From the NCBI GenBank assembly GCA_021848465.1, contig JAJZUP010000002.1, forward strand, positions 124,001 through 188,000: a stretch of 64,000 nt of DNA, in the 5' to 3' direction. The position numbers were made by a program, and so were the translations under genes. The stretch is from Pseudomonadota bacterium. GTDB lineage: Bacteria > Pseudomonadota > Gammaproteobacteria > Burkholderiales > Gallionellaceae. How positions within the stretch are numbered: position 1 is the stretch's first letter; each line of letters opens with the position of its first letter. Below are positions 9,776 to 18,836 of the stretch, piece by piece. The notes beneath the pieces were generated by a model, which worked only from the letters and a program-made list of their open reading frames with translations, did not search any database and was not told where the DNA came from.

Positions 9776-10657
9776 TCAGCGCGCGCGATTACCGCGCTCC
9801 GCCGTCGATATTTCCTGGAAAAGCTTCATCCTGCGCGCATCGATGCGCTGCTCGGCAACCGCCTGGAGCAGCGCACATCCGGGTTCGTGGGTATGGCTGC
9901 AATTGTGGAAGCGGCACTGCCCTAGGTAAGGCGCAAACTCGATGAACCCCGCCTCGATCCCGCCCAGGCCCAGATGATGCAGGCCGAACATCTGCAAGCC
10001 GGGGCAGTCGATCAGGTGACTTTCCTCATCCAGGTGATAGAGCCGCGCATGCGTGGTCGTGTGCTTGCCGGAGTCCAGCACCGTGGATATTTCACGCGTT
10101 GCCGCATTGGCGTCGGGCACGAGGCCGTTGAGGATGGTTGATTTGCCCATGCCGGACTGCCCGACCAGCACGCTGGTATGCCCTTGCAGCAAAGCGCGCA
10201 ACGGCTGCGCATCGGTGCGCGCGGAGAGTTCCAGAATCCGGTAACCGAGTGCAGAATAAACCGCCAGTTGCTGTTGCGCCGCCTCAGCCGGCAAATCGCA
10301 TTTGTTCAGCACGATCAGCACTGCAAGGCGCTGGTCATGCGCGGCAACCAGGCAGCGCGCCAGCAATTCGTCGCTGAATGCCGGCTCGGTCGCCACTACA
10401 AAAACCAGTTGCGTGACGTTGGCCGCGATGATTTTCTGGCGGTAGGCATCGGAGCGGTACAGCAAAGCGCTGCGCGGCCGGATGCCCTCAATCACCCCCT
10501 GGTTGTCCGAACTGCGCTGCACTTCGACCCAGTCGCCGCAAGCCGCTTCGCTTTTCTTGCCGCGCGGCACACACTCGATCAGGTCCCCGCCGGGCAGTTC
10601 CACCAAGTAGTGGCGGCCGAATGCGGCAACCACCAGCCCTTGCTGCATGCTGCTCAA
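9776..10657 (-). CDS. rsgA: Ribosome small-subunit-dependent GTPase A
   Basis: Circularly permuted GTPase that checks late maturation of the 30S subunit. Motif order shows the permutation: G4 NKCD (118-121) comes before G1 GQSGMGKS (166-173) and G3 DCPG (217-220). An N-terminal OB-fold precedes these, and a C-terminal zinc module CRFHNC...H...C follows. Length 293 is typical. The first codon is TTG at 10657, with an in-frame ATG at 10648 as an alternative; a GGGTGG lies just upstream of the TTG. It follows the cytochrome gene by 13 bases in the same direction. Confidence 0.95.
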   Translation of the reverse strand: MSSMQQGLVVAAFGRHYLVELPGGDLIECVPRGKKSEAACGDWVEVQRSSDNQGVIEGIRPRSALLYRSDAYRQKIIAANVTQLVFVVATEPAFSDELLARCLVAAHDQRLAVLIVLNKCDLPAEAAQQQLAVYSALGYRILELSARTDAQPLRALLQGHTSVLVGQSGMGKSTILNGLVPDANAATREISTVLDSGKHTTTHARLYHLDEESHLIDCPGLQMFGLHHLGLGGIEAGFIEFAPYLGQCRFHNCSHTHEPGCALLQAVAEQRIDARRMKLFQEISTAERGNRAR

Positions 10658-10670
10658 TGCACCACCCGCA

Positions 10671-10979
10671 TCACGGCAGTTTGTAATAACGCTGGTTCAG
10701 GTAGGCGGCCAGGTTTTGCTCGTCCTGGTGCGTAATCCGGATGCCGGCATTGCCGGAGCAGAAATTGATCTGGCTGACCAATTGGCTGGCGCTGCGCACT
10801 TTGTGATCGGGCCGGGTAAAGATTTCACTGCCGTCGCCGCCCATCATGTCGACATGACAGCGGTTGCAATGGTTCTGGTCGAAAAATTTCTTGCCTTCCG
10901 CGGCATTTCCCGAAGCGAATGGGGCCGCCTGAACCTGGGCGGACAGCAGCAACGCCAGCAATAAGACTGCTCTCTTCAT
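10671..10979 (-). CDS. Small periplasmic monoheme cytochrome c
   Basis: The 102-residue precursor has a signal peptide (MKRAVLLLALLLSAQVQA) and a single CNRCH heme c attachment site at 38-42. Met residues just after the site and further Met/His downstream could supply the distal ligand. Such small class I cytochromes shuttle electrons in the periplasm, but the partner cannot be read from context. Its start overlaps the stop of the M48 protease gene by 4 bases (ATGA), so the two are probably co-translated, with rsgA as the third gene. Confidence 0.85.
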   Translation of the reverse strand: MKRAVLLLALLLSAQVQAAPFASGNAAEGKKFFDQNHCNRCHVDMMGGDGSEIFTRPDHKVRSASQLVSQINFCSGNAGIRITHQDEQNLAAYLNQRYYKLP

Positions 10980-12226
10980 TTTGGACTCTCCATCAAATGG
11001 GCAATCCGCTCCAGAGCGGGCGGATGCGATTCATAAAACGTGGCATACAGCGGATCCGGGGTCAGGGTCTTGGCATTATCCTGGTACAGCTTGACCAGCG
11101 CGGAGGAAAGGTCGCGCGCATCGGTCTGCCCGGCAGCATATCGGTCGGCCTCGAACTCATGCTTGCGCGAGTAGAAAGACGCCAGCGGTTGCAACAGGAA
11201 ACCGAACTCGGGTAGCACCATGAAGCACAGCAACAGGGCGATGGCCATGGTTTGCGTCTGCACGCCAAGGCCATGGTAGAACCACTCGGCCTGCATCAGT
11301 TGCGCGACCAGCCACAGGAATACCAGGCTGACCAGGAAGACCATGACCATACGCTGGATCACGTGATGGCGCTTGAAATGCCCCAGTTCGTGGGCCAGCA
11401 CGGCATCCACCTCGCCCGGCTGCAGGCGTTGCAGCAACGTATCGAAAAACACGATGCGCTTGGTCTTGCCGAAACCGGTAAAGTAGGCATTGCCATGCGA
11501 GCTGCGCTTGGAGCCGTCCATCACGAACAGGCCGCTCGCAGTAAATCCGCAGCGCTTCAGCAAGGCATCGATCCGCGCCTTGGCCGCCTCGTCCTGCAAC
11601 GGCTCGAACTTGTTGAACAGCGGAGCAATGAAATTGGGATAGATGAACAGCAGCAGCAGGTTGAAGGCAATCCACAGCAGCCAGACGTAGACCCACCAGT
11701 ACGCCCCCATTTTCTCCATCAGGCGCAGGATCGCATACAGCAGCGGCAAGCCGAGCAGCGCCCCCAGCGCTACGCCCTTGACCGCATCCAGGATATACAG
11801 GCCGAGCGTCATCTTGTTGAAACCGAAACGCGCTTCGATCACGAAGGTTGCGTACAGGTCGAGCGGCGTCCCCACCAGGGAGCCGATCATGAAGACCGCA
11901 ACGATAACCAGCATGCCTTGCAGCAGCGGATCGGCAAGCACCCCCAGCGACCAGTCGCTCAACAACTGGATGCCGCCGCACAGCGTGAAAGCCAGTAACA
12001 GGAAAGCATCCAGCGACGCCGATACAATCGACAGCCTGGTTTTCGCCGCGGTGTAATCGGCCGCCTTCTGGTGGGCCGGCAAGTCGATCTGGGCGCTGAA
12101 TTGCGGCGGCACCTCGGCGCGGTGTGCGGCCACATAGCGCAGTTGCCGCCAGGCCAGCCATAGTCTGGTCGCGGTGCTCAGGCAGAGTGTGACGACGAAC
12201 AGAATACCGAATTGCATTGCAGTCAT
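10976..12226 (-). CDS. M48 family (Ste24-type) membrane zinc metalloprotease
   Basis: Integral membrane metallopeptidase related to CAAX prenyl protease Ste24. The 416 residues contain several membrane helices, an N-terminal peptidase_M48_N region and the zinc motif HELGHFKRHH, with a second zinc-ligand region HEFEADRYA. In bacteria these proteins probably act in membrane-protein quality control (inference; no CaaX prenylation is expected here). The start at 12226 (MTAMQF) has an alternative ATG 9 bases later. Divergent from orn. Confidence 0.9.
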   Translation of the reverse strand: MTAMQFGILFVVTLCLSTATRLWLAWRQLRYVAAHRAEVPPQFSAQIDLPAHQKAADYTAAKTRLSIVSASLDAFLLLAFTLCGGIQLLSDWSLGVLADPLLQGMLVIVAVFMIGSLVGTPLDLYATFVIEARFGFNKMTLGLYILDAVKGVALGALLGLPLLYAILRLMEKMGAYWWVYVWLLWIAFNLLLLFIYPNFIAPLFNKFEPLQDEAAKARIDALLKRCGFTASGLFVMDGSKRSSHGNAYFTGFGKTKRIVFFDTLLQRLQPGEVDAVLAHELGHFKRHHVIQRMVMVFLVSLVFLWLVAQLMQAEWFYHGLGVQTQTMAIALLLCFMVLPEFGFLLQPLASFYSRKHEFEADRYAAGQTDARDLSSALVKLYQDNAKTLTPDPLYATFYESHPPALERIAHLMESPK

Positions 12227-12264
12227 ATGCGGAAAGACCTGGCCCGTTAATCGAGAAGTTCCAA

Positions 12265-12293
12265 TTGATAGCTGCGATATGACACAATATGCG
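12265..12293 (+). promoter_or_regulatory. Candidate sigma-70 promoter of orn
   Basis: TTGATA (5 of 6 matches to -35), a 17-base spacer and TATGCG (weak -10) lie about 40 bases before the orn start. Confidence 0.45.
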
Positions 12294-12331
12294 CCGCATA
12301 TAAATCACAAAACACCTACCGAGCAGCGATT

Positions 12332-12877
12332 ATGGCACAAAATCAGAACCACCTTGTCTGGCTGGATATGGAAATGACCGGCCTGTTTCCGGACACCGAT
12401 CGCGTTATCGAAATCGCCATGGTCGTCACTGACGGCGAACTGAACGTCGTTTCCGAAGCCCCTACGCTCGTCATTCACCAGCCCGACAGCGTGCTGGACG
12501 CCATGGACGACTGGAACAAATCCACGCACGGAAAATCGGGCCTGATCGAGCGCGTCAAGGCTTCCGCCCTGAACGAAGCCGAAGCCGAGGCCCAGTGCCT
12601 CGACTTCCTGATGCAATATGTTCCCTCACGCACATCCCCGATGTGCGGCAACTCGATCTGCCAGGACCGGCGTTTCATGGCACGCTGGATGCCCAAGCTG
12701 GAGGATTATTTCCACTATCGCAACATCGATGTCAGCACCCTCAAGGAACTGGCCAGACGCTGGAAGCCCGACATGGCCAAGGGAGTCAAGAAACATGGCA
12801 AACACGAAGCCCTTGCCGACATCTATGAGTCGATCGAGGAAATGAAGCATTACCGCGAACACTTCATCAAGCTGTAA
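12332..12877 (+). CDS. orn: Oligoribonuclease
   Basis: 3'-5' exoribonuclease that degrades 2-5 nt RNAs, including pGpG, the last step of c-di-GMP breakdown. DEDDh motifs are clear: the first Asp and Glu in [24 protein letters not shown] in the middle, and [10 protein letters not shown] with the catalytic His near the end. Length 181 is the family norm. It stands alone on the plus strand just before a diguanylate cyclase gene, a sensible neighbour in this c-di-GMP-rich window. Confidence 0.97.
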   Translation: MAQNQNHLVWLDMEMTGLFPDTDRVIEIAMVVTDGELNVVSEAPTLVIHQPDSVLDAMDDWNKSTHGKSGLIERVKASALNEAEAEAQCLDFLMQYVPSRTSPMCGNSICQDRRFMARWMPKLEDYFHYRNIDVSTLKELARRWKPDMAKGVKKHGKHEALADIYESIEEMKHYREHFIKL

Positions 12878-12931
12878 GCCAATTGGCCGATAACAAGACC
12901 TGCACTTAACAAACAGGTAGCGGAGGAGTGT

Positions 12932-14650
12932 TTGGAAATCATCAGGAATAAATGGCATAGCCTGGGCGTGCAGGGAAAGCTGCATATCCTGATCCAGGGC
13001 TCACTGATCATCCTGTTCCTGATTTCAATGGACTGGGTCATCGGCCGCTTCGAAAGCCAGATCATGTCGTCCGCCAAGGCGCGCGCGGAAGAGACCGCCG
13101 ACGGTCTGATCAACGGCATGAACATGCTGATGCTGACCGGCCAGATTTCCAACCCGGACAACCGCAAGCTGCTGCTGAGCAAGATGAGCCAGTCCAAGGG
13201 CATCAGCGAATTGCGCATCATCCGCGGCCAGAGCGTCATTGCGCAATTCGGCCCCGGCTTGCCGGAAGAGCAAGCCAAGGATGACCTCGACCGACGCGCC
13301 CTGACCACAGGACAGCGCCAGTTCCTGCGCATCGAAAAACCAGACGGCCCGTCGTTGCTGCGCGTCGAAGTCCCGTTTATCGCTCTGGAAAATTTTCGCG
13401 GCACCAACTGCCTGGCGTGCCATCACACTCCCCTCGGTGGTGTAAACGGCGTCGCCAGCGTGACCATCGACTTGAGCCAGGAAGAAGAAACGCTCAGCAA
13501 CATCAAACGCTGGTTATGGGCCGGGCACATCGCCCTGCAAATCTTCCTGTCCTTCGTGATTTCCTGGATCGTGCGAGTCCTGATCGTGCGCAACATCGCC
13601 CGCCCGATCCGGAAGCTGCAGACCGCCATGACTGAAATCCAGCGCGAGAATGACCTGTCGAAACGGGTCGACATCGATGAAAGCAACCGCGATGTCGGTG
13701 AAATGGCGCGCGCGTTCAACTCGCTGGTGGATAACCTGGAGCATGCCACCGAGCGACTGGAACTGTTCGGCAAGATGTTCCATGGCAGCAGCGAAGCCTT
13801 CCTGATCACCGATGCCGAGCGCCGCATTGTCGCCGTCAATCCCGCCTTCACCGAGATCACCGGCTACAGCGCTTTCGAAGTCATGGGGAAAAATCCGAGC
13901 ATCCTGAGCTCCGGCAAACAGACTCCTGCTTTCTATGAGTCCATGTGGTACGACATCAACGAGACCGGGCAATGGCAGGGGGAAATCTGGAACCGGCGCA
14001 AGACCGGGGAAGTGTTTCCTGAGTGGCTGTCCATCAGCGTCCTGAAAAACCACAAGGGCGAGATCATCAACTACATCTCGCTGTTTTCGGACATCACCGA
14101 ACGCAAGGCGGCGGAACAGAAAATCGCCTTCCTGGCTCACCACGACGCGCTCACCAAGCTCCCCAACCGGGCACTGTTCGCAGACCGTCTGAGCCTGGCG
14201 CTGTCCACTGCCACCAGACACTCCAGCAAAGTAGGCTTGCTGTTCCTCGACCTCGACAAATTCAAGCACATCAACGACAGCATGGGACATTTGGCCGGCG
14301 ACCAACTGCTTGAGTCGGTCGCAACGCGGCTGAAATCCTGCGTGCGCGAATCGGACACGATCTGCCGCCATGGCGGGGATGAATTCATGATACTGCTGCC
14401 CGACGCCGCGAGCGCCCGCGACATCGAACTGGTCGCGCAAAAAATCATTGCCGCCATGAGTGCCCCGCACCATATCCTCGGCCAAAACCTGAATGTCACG
14501 TTCAGCATCGGCATCAGCATTTTCCCGGACAATGCCGCCGACAGCGATGCGATGATCAAGTGCGCCGATGCCGCCATGTATCGCGCCAAGGAGCGCGGCC
14601 GCAACAATTACCAATTCTTTACGTCTCCCGATGCCCCATCTGCTGGTTGA
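12932..14650 (+). CDS. Membrane diguanylate cyclase with periplasmic CxxCH (heme c-like) sensor, HAMP and PAS
   Basis: Makes c-di-GMP from GTP. Order: membrane helix 1 (about 18-38), a periplasmic domain to residue 190 with a CLACH motif at 160-164, helix 2 (about 193-219), HAMP (220-273), PAS (about 280-400) and GGDEF (about 403-565). The active-site motif is intact (HGGDEF) and the inhibitory I-site RESD is five residues upstream. The CxxCH in a periplasmic position suggests covalently bound heme c, making it a redox or gas sensor (inference). The TTG start is preceded by GGAGGAG with good spacing. It overlaps the following gene by 20 bases. Confidence 0.9.
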   Translation: MEIIRNKWHSLGVQGKLHILIQGSLIILFLISMDWVIGRFESQIMSSAKARAEETADGLINGMNMLMLTGQISNPDNRKLLLSKMSQSKGISELRIIRGQSVIAQFGPGLPEEQAKDDLDRRALTTGQRQFLRIEKPDGPSLLRVEVPFIALENFRGTNCLACHHTPLGGVNGVASVTIDLSQEEETLSNIKRWLWAGHIALQIFLSFVISWIVRVLIVRNIARPIRKLQTAMTEIQRENDLSKRVDIDESNRDVGEMARAFNSLVDNLEHATERLELFGKMFHGSSEAFLITDAERRIVAVNPAFTEITGYSAFEVMGKNPSILSSGKQTPAFYESMWYDINETGQWQGEIWNRRKTGEVFPEWLSISVLKNHKGEIINYISLFSDITERKAAEQKIAFLAHHDALTKLPNRALFADRLSLALSTATRHSSKVGLLFLDLDKFKHINDSMGHLAGDQLLESVATRLKSCVRESDTICRHGGDEFMILLPDAASARDIELVAQKIIAAMSAPHHILGQNLNVTFSIGISIFPDNAADSDAMIKCADAAMYRAKERGRNNYQFFTSPDAPSAG

Positions 14651-15707
14651 TATTTCATTCCACGGTTACGGGCATATCAGCCAGGTAGTACCGGTATTAA
14701 CCGGCTTGCGTGCTTTGCGGCCGGAGTTGCGCATCACTGTGCGCACCAGGGCGCCGGAAAGCATGCTGCGTCAACGTATCGCTTGCGACTTCACTCATAT
14801 CCAGACTGCGCTCGATTTTGGCATGGTCATGTCCAGCGCCGTCGATGTCGAAGTGCAACAAAGCGCCGCTGCCTACCGCGTTTTCCATGCCAACTGGAAT
14901 CATCGAATCCGCGACGAAGCCGCCGCAATGCGCGCACTCAAGCCGGACCTGTTGCTGGCCGACATCCCCTATCTTTCACTGGCGGCGGCACGGCATGCCG
15001 GCATACCGGCGGTTGCGCTGTGCAGCCTGAACTGGGCCGATGTGTACCGGCATTACTGCACCGGCAATCACTTCGATCCGGGCGTCCACGCCGAAATCAT
15101 GGAGGCATACCAGAGTGCGCAGTGCTTCCTGCAACCGCAGCCGTGCATGCCGATGCCTGAGCTGTGCAATACCCGGCGCATCGCACCCATTGCACGCGTC
15201 GGGCAGGCAAACCGTGCGCGCATTGACCAGCACTTTGGCCAAAGAACCAGCAGCAAGAAACTCATCCTGGTAGGCATGGGCGGCATGGAGTTCCGCCTGC
15301 CCATGCATAACTGGCCGCGCCTGCCTGATGTGCATTGGCTGGTTCCCGCCGCCTGGGACATGCAACGCGACGACATCAGCCCATTCGATGCGATCGGCAT
15401 GACCTTCAGCGACCTGCTCGCCTCGTCCGATGCTGTGCTGACCAAGCCCGGCTACGGCACATTCTCGGAAGCAGCGTGCGCAGGCGTCCCGCTGTTCTCG
15501 CTGAAGCGCCCGGACTGGCCGGAAGAGCCTTACCTGGTAAATTGGCTGCAACAGCATGGCGTGTGCATCGAAGTCGAACGCGCCGACCTCAACAGCGGCG
15601 CCTGGCTTTCCCTGCTGCCCCAGGCATGGTCTGCCTGCCGTCCCGCGCCGCCACAACCCTCGGGCGCTCTTGAGGCCGCGCAATACCTGCATGAACTGCT
15701 AGGTTGA
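14631..15707 (+). CDS. GT-B fold glycosyltransferase-like protein of unknown function
   Basis: The 358-residue product opens with a Rossmann-type strand and Gly-rich turn (HLLVDISFHGYGHISQVVP), as in MurG/family 28 transferases. In its C-terminal half it has a typical donor-binding segment (DAVLTKPGYGTFSEAACAGV). The same architecture occurs in uncharacterised proteins related to the N-terminus of L-arabinokinase. No acceptor or donor can be named. ATG at 14631 is preferred because it begins the conserved strand; a longer upstream frame would be buried in the cyclase gene. The 20-base overlap with that gene implies coupled expression. Confidence 0.7.
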   Translation: MPHLLVDISFHGYGHISQVVPVLTGLRALRPELRITVRTRAPESMLRQRIACDFTHIQTALDFGMVMSSAVDVEVQQSAAAYRVFHANWNHRIRDEAAAMRALKPDLLLADIPYLSLAAARHAGIPAVALCSLNWADVYRHYCTGNHFDPGVHAEIMEAYQSAQCFLQPQPCMPMPELCNTRRIAPIARVGQANRARIDQHFGQRTSSKKLILVGMGGMEFRLPMHNWPRLPDVHWLVPAAWDMQRDDISPFDAIGMTFSDLLASSDAVLTKPGYGTFSEAACAGVPLFSLKRPDWPEEPYLVNWLQQHGVCIEVERADLNSGAWLSLLPQAWSACRPAPPQPSGALEAAQYLHELLG

Positions 15708-15817
15708 AAATTACACTACAACTGCGTCGGCAAAGTCAGTAGAATCGGGCTCCGGAAGCGCAAAATAATATGCACGCCACATAATGCTTCCAGTCATACA
15801 GGGGAAGCAGGAAAGCC

Positions 15818-16528
15818 ATGAACAATACCGATTTCACCAGACGCAGCCGCAAGGAAATTGTTTTCATCCTTGAGGACATGATGAAACAGCGCACTGGCCT
15901 GAACATCGGCACGCCCGAAGGCATCACCCTCCTATCCTCGATACTGGAAGTCGATATCGATAACGATATCGTTTACCTCGACATCAGCCCGGACGAGCGC
16001 ATCAACCGGCGCATCGCTGCCAGCAAGCAAATCACCCTGTACACGCAGGGCGGCGTGGAAATTCGCTGGCAAGCATCGGATGTGCAAATTGCCGAGCTCA
16101 GCGACGGGAGTGCGTTCTACCTGACCATCCCCACCGCCATCGAGCGCATCCAGCGCCGCGAGTATTTCCGGCTTCCCACACCGCAAGGCAACAATGCGCT
16201 GACCTGCAAGATACCCACAGGAACGGGACCTTATCTTGCCACACTGGCAGACCTGAGCGTCGGCGGAATCGGACTTTCCGTCAAAGGCTCGCTTCCCGAC
16301 TTCATCTCGCAGGGCGCCATCCTGGAAAAATGCAGCATCGACTTTCCCGGTCACCCGGATACGCAATTCACCCTGAAGGTATTCAGCTCAAGACCTACCC
16401 ACAAAACCCGCAGCGGCGAGCAGATGTACCATATCGGGATGGGGTTCGATGAGCTGCCCGGACGCACCGGCAACATCGTGCAGCGCTATATGGTGCAACT
16501 GGAACTCGAACGCATGGGACGCACCTGA
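15818..16528 (+). CDS. ycgR: YcgR-type c-di-GMP effector (flagellar brake)
   Basis: A PilZ protein that, on binding c-di-GMP, slows flagellar rotation in enterobacteria. The N-terminal YcgR domain (about 1-110) is followed by a PilZ domain with both ligand motifs: RREYFR (RxxxR) and DLSVGGIGLSV (D/NxSxxG). Length 236 is typical. An AGGA-type RBS lies before the ATG at 15818. Alone on its transcript, about 110 bases after the GT-B-like gene; no motility operon is adjacent. Confidence 0.88.
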   Translation: MNNTDFTRRSRKEIVFILEDMMKQRTGLNIGTPEGITLLSSILEVDIDNDIVYLDISPDERINRRIAASKQITLYTQGGVEIRWQASDVQIAELSDGSAFYLTIPTAIERIQRREYFRLPTPQGNNALTCKIPTGTGPYLATLADLSVGGIGLSVKGSLPDFISQGAILEKCSIDFPGHPDTQFTLKVFSSRPTHKTRSGEQMYHIGMGFDELPGRTGNIVQRYMVQLELERMGRT

Positions 16529-16610
16529 TTCTTCACAGTCCTGAGGCCACGGCAAACCATTTCCCTGCGCGCACGGATTAAGGCGCGAAATGATTGCTAA
16601 CACGCCATAG

Positions 16611-16639
16611 TTCATAAAAACGCAAAGACAGGCTAAAAT
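16611..16639 (+). promoter_or_regulatory. Candidate sigma-70 promoter of ilvE
   Basis: TTCATA (-35, 4 of 6), a 17-base spacer and TAAAAT (-10, 5 of 6) end 38 bases before the ilvE start. Confidence 0.5.
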
Positions 16640-16677
16640 CGCGCCCTTGCAACCAATCATTGTTTAAGGAAAACATC

Positions 16678-17598
16678 ATGTCCATGTCCGACCGCGACGG
16701 CTTCATCTGGCACGACGGCAAGCTTGTGCCCTGGCGCGAAGCCACCACCCACGTTTTGACCCACACCCTGCACTACGGCATGGGGGTCTTCGAGGGCGTG
16801 CGCGCATACAAGACCGGCACCGGCACCGCTATTTTCCGCCTGCAGGAGCACACTGACCGTCTGTTCAACTCGGCGCGCATCTTCCAGATGAAAATGCCGT
16901 GGGACAAGGAAACCATCATGGAAGCCCACCGCGAAGTGGTGCGCGCCAACAAGCTCGAATCCTGCTACATCCGCCCGATCGTGTTCTACGGCTCCGAAGC
17001 CATGGGCATTGCCGCCAAAACGCTTTCCACCCATGTCGCGGTAGCGGCCTGGCCGTGGGGCGCCTACCTCGGCGCAGACGGCATGGAGAAAGGCATCCGC
17101 GTCAAGACCTCGTCCTTCACGCGCCACCATGTCAACGTCAACATGTGCCGAGCCAAATCGGTTTCGACCTACACCAACTCCATCCTGTCGCACCAGGAAG
17201 CCGCGCATGATGGCTACGATGAAGCCCTGCTGCTCGACGTGGATGGCTATGTGGCCGAGGGCTCCGGCGAGAACATCTTCATCGTGAAGAAAGGCAAGCT
17301 GTACACCCCGGACCTGACCTCCTGCCTTGAAGGCATCACGCGCGATTCCATCATCACGCTGGCGAAGGAACTGGGCCTGGAAATCATCGAGAAGCGCATT
17401 ACGCGCGACGAGGTTTACTGCTGCGACGAAGCCTTCTTCACCGGCACCGCCGCCGAAGTCACGCCGATCCGCGAACTGGACAACCGCGCCATCGGCAGCG
17501 GCACCCGCGGCCCGATCACAGCCAAGCTGCAGGCTTTGTTCTTCGATGTCGTCAGCGGCAAGAGCAAGGCGCATGCCGGCTGGCTGGATCACGTTTGA
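16678..17598 (+). CDS. ilvE: Branched-chain amino acid aminotransferase
   Basis: PLP-dependent transfer of amino groups in the last step of Leu, Ile and Val synthesis. The 306-residue class IV aminotransferase starts with [16 protein letters not shown] and [18 protein letters not shown]. The PLP lysine lies in [13 protein letters not shown]. It also has [14 protein letters not shown] and [14 protein letters not shown] at 16678 is chosen because AAGGA is correctly placed and the family begins here; an upstream in-frame TTG at 16660 has no support. First gene of a short plus-strand run with the zinc-finger protein, waaF and the mutase. Confidence 0.96.
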   Translation: MSMSDRDGFIWHDGKLVPWREATTHVLTHTLHYGMGVFEGVRAYKTGTGTAIFRLQEHTDRLFNSARIFQMKMPWDKETIMEAHREVVRANKLESCYIRPIVFYGSEAMGIAAKTLSTHVAVAAWPWGAYLGADGMEKGIRVKTSSFTRHHVNVNMCRAKSVSTYTNSILSHQEAAHDGYDEALLLDVDGYVAEGSGENIFIVKKGKLYTPDLTSCLEGITRDSIITLAKELGLEIIEKRITRDEVYCCDEAFFTGTAAEVTPIRELDNRAIGSGTRGPITAKLQALFFDVVSGKSKAHAGWLDHV

Positions 17599-17616
17599 GC
17601 ACGCAGGGATAGCAAG

Positions 17617-17808
17617 ATGAGTGACGAGAAGAAATACATCGAGGTCAGCGCCGAGGCGCTGCCCTTGTTCTGCCCGATGCCCAACCAGAGCCTGTGGAAC
17701 TCTCATCCGCGCGTAGCCATCCCGGTTGAAAAAACCGGGACCGCGGCCTGTCCGTATTGCGGCACCCTGTACAAATTCAAGGGTGAGCTTCCCAAGGGCC
17801 ACCACTGA
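17617..17808 (+). CDS. Small CHCC zinc-finger protein
   Basis: A 63-residue protein with the zf-CHCC pattern: Cys in LFCPMP, His in NSHPRV, and two Cys in ACPYCG. The fold is shared with the NDUFS6 accessory subunit of complex I. In beta- and gammaproteobacteria the gene is commonly found between ilvE and a heptosyltransferase gene, as here. Its molecular role is unknown. It lies 18 bases after ilvE and 8 bases before waaF, so it is probably part of the same transcript. Confidence 0.85.
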   Translation: MSDEKKYIEVSAEALPLFCPMPNQSLWNSHPRVAIPVEKTGTAACPYCGTLYKFKGELPKGHH

Positions 17809-17816
17809 CCCGCCCC

Positions 17817-18836
17817 ATGCAGAAAATTCTTGTTGTCGCCCCCAGTTGGGTGGGCGACTGCATGCTGATGCAACCCATGTTGCAACGCCTGCATCAGCGT
17901 CACCCCGGCGTGCGTATCGACGTGCTCGCGCCGCCCTGGACGGAAAAACTGCTGCGCCTGATGCCCGAAGTCGGGGAAGTCATTCCCAACCCCTTCCCGC
18001 ATGGTGCGCTGCAGCTTGGCGCGCGGCGCGCTCTCGGCAAACAATTGCGCGCCGCGCAATACGACCAGGCCATTGTCTTGCCCAATTCGCTGAAGTCCGC
18101 ATTGGTGCCGTTTTTCGCCGGCATCCCGCTGCGCACCGGCTTCGTCGGGGAGGCACGCTACCTGTTGCTCAATGACGCGCGCAAGCTGGACAAACAGGTA
18201 CTGCCCTTGATGGTGGAACGTTTTGCGGCGCTGGCTGAAGCGGCCGCGCAAGCACTGCCGCGCCCCCTGCCCAATCCCGGACTGACCGTCACCCCGGGCC
18301 AGGTCCAGCACAGCCTCGACAAGCTCGGGCTCAGCATCGACAAACCGATTGCCGTATTCTGCCCCGGCGCCGAATACGGCCCGGCCAAGCGCTGGCCCGC
18401 CGACTATTACGCCGCGCTTGGCCGTCAGTTGCATGCGCAAGGCTATCGCATCTGGCTGCTCGGTTCCGCCAAGGACAAGGAAGTCAGCGACACCATCGCT
18501 GCACTCAGCCATGACACATGCCACAGCCTGTGCGGGAGGACCGACCTGACCGACGCGGTCGCCCTGCTCTCCTGCGCCACCCTGGTGGTCAGCAACGACT
18601 CCGGACTCATGCATATCGCCGCCGCGCTGGACAAACCGATGATCGCGATCTTCGGCTCCAGCAGCCCGCAATTCACGCCACCGCTTTCCGACAAGGCGCG
18701 CGTCGTCCAGCTCGACCTGCCATGCAGCCCCTGCTTCAAGCGCGAATGCCCGCTTGGGCATTTCAACTGCATGATGCAACTGACGCCGGAGATCATTGCA
18801 CAACATATTTCACACCTGATGGAGCCTTTGCCATGA
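17817..18836 (+). CDS. waaF: ADP-heptose:LPS heptosyltransferase II
   Basis: Adds the second heptose to the inner core of lipopolysaccharide on the inner face of the cytoplasmic membrane. The 339-residue GT9 protein begins KILVVAPSWVGDCMLMQPML. It carries the donor-site motif FCPGAEYGPAKRWP and the C-terminal SNDSGLMHIAAAL. The start at 17817 is 8 bases after the zinc-finger gene. Its stop overlaps the next start (ATGA), coupling it to the phosphomannomutase gene, which supplies sugar phosphates for LPS or other polysaccharides. Confidence 0.94.
   Translation: MQKILVVAPSWVGDCMLMQPMLQRLHQRHPGVRIDVLAPPWTEKLLRLMPEVGEVIPNPFPHGALQLGARRALGKQLRAAQYDQAIVLPNSLKSALVPFFAGIPLRTGFVGEARYLLLNDARKLDKQVLPLMVERFAALAEAAAQALPRPLPNPGLTVTPGQVQHSLDKLGLSIDKPIAVFCPGAEYGPAKRWPADYYAALGRQLHAQGYRIWLLGSAKDKEVSDTIAALSHDTCHSLCGRTDLTDAVALLSCATLVVSNDSGLMHIAAALDKPMIAIFGSSSPQFTPPLSDKARVVQLDLPCSPCFKRECPLGHFNCMMQLTPEIIAQHISHLMEPLP

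Noticed and set aside
14568-14630. Longer N-terminus for the GT-B-like protein
   Set aside because: The extra codons lie inside the cyclase gene and are not protein-like; the ATG at 14631 begins the conserved first strand.
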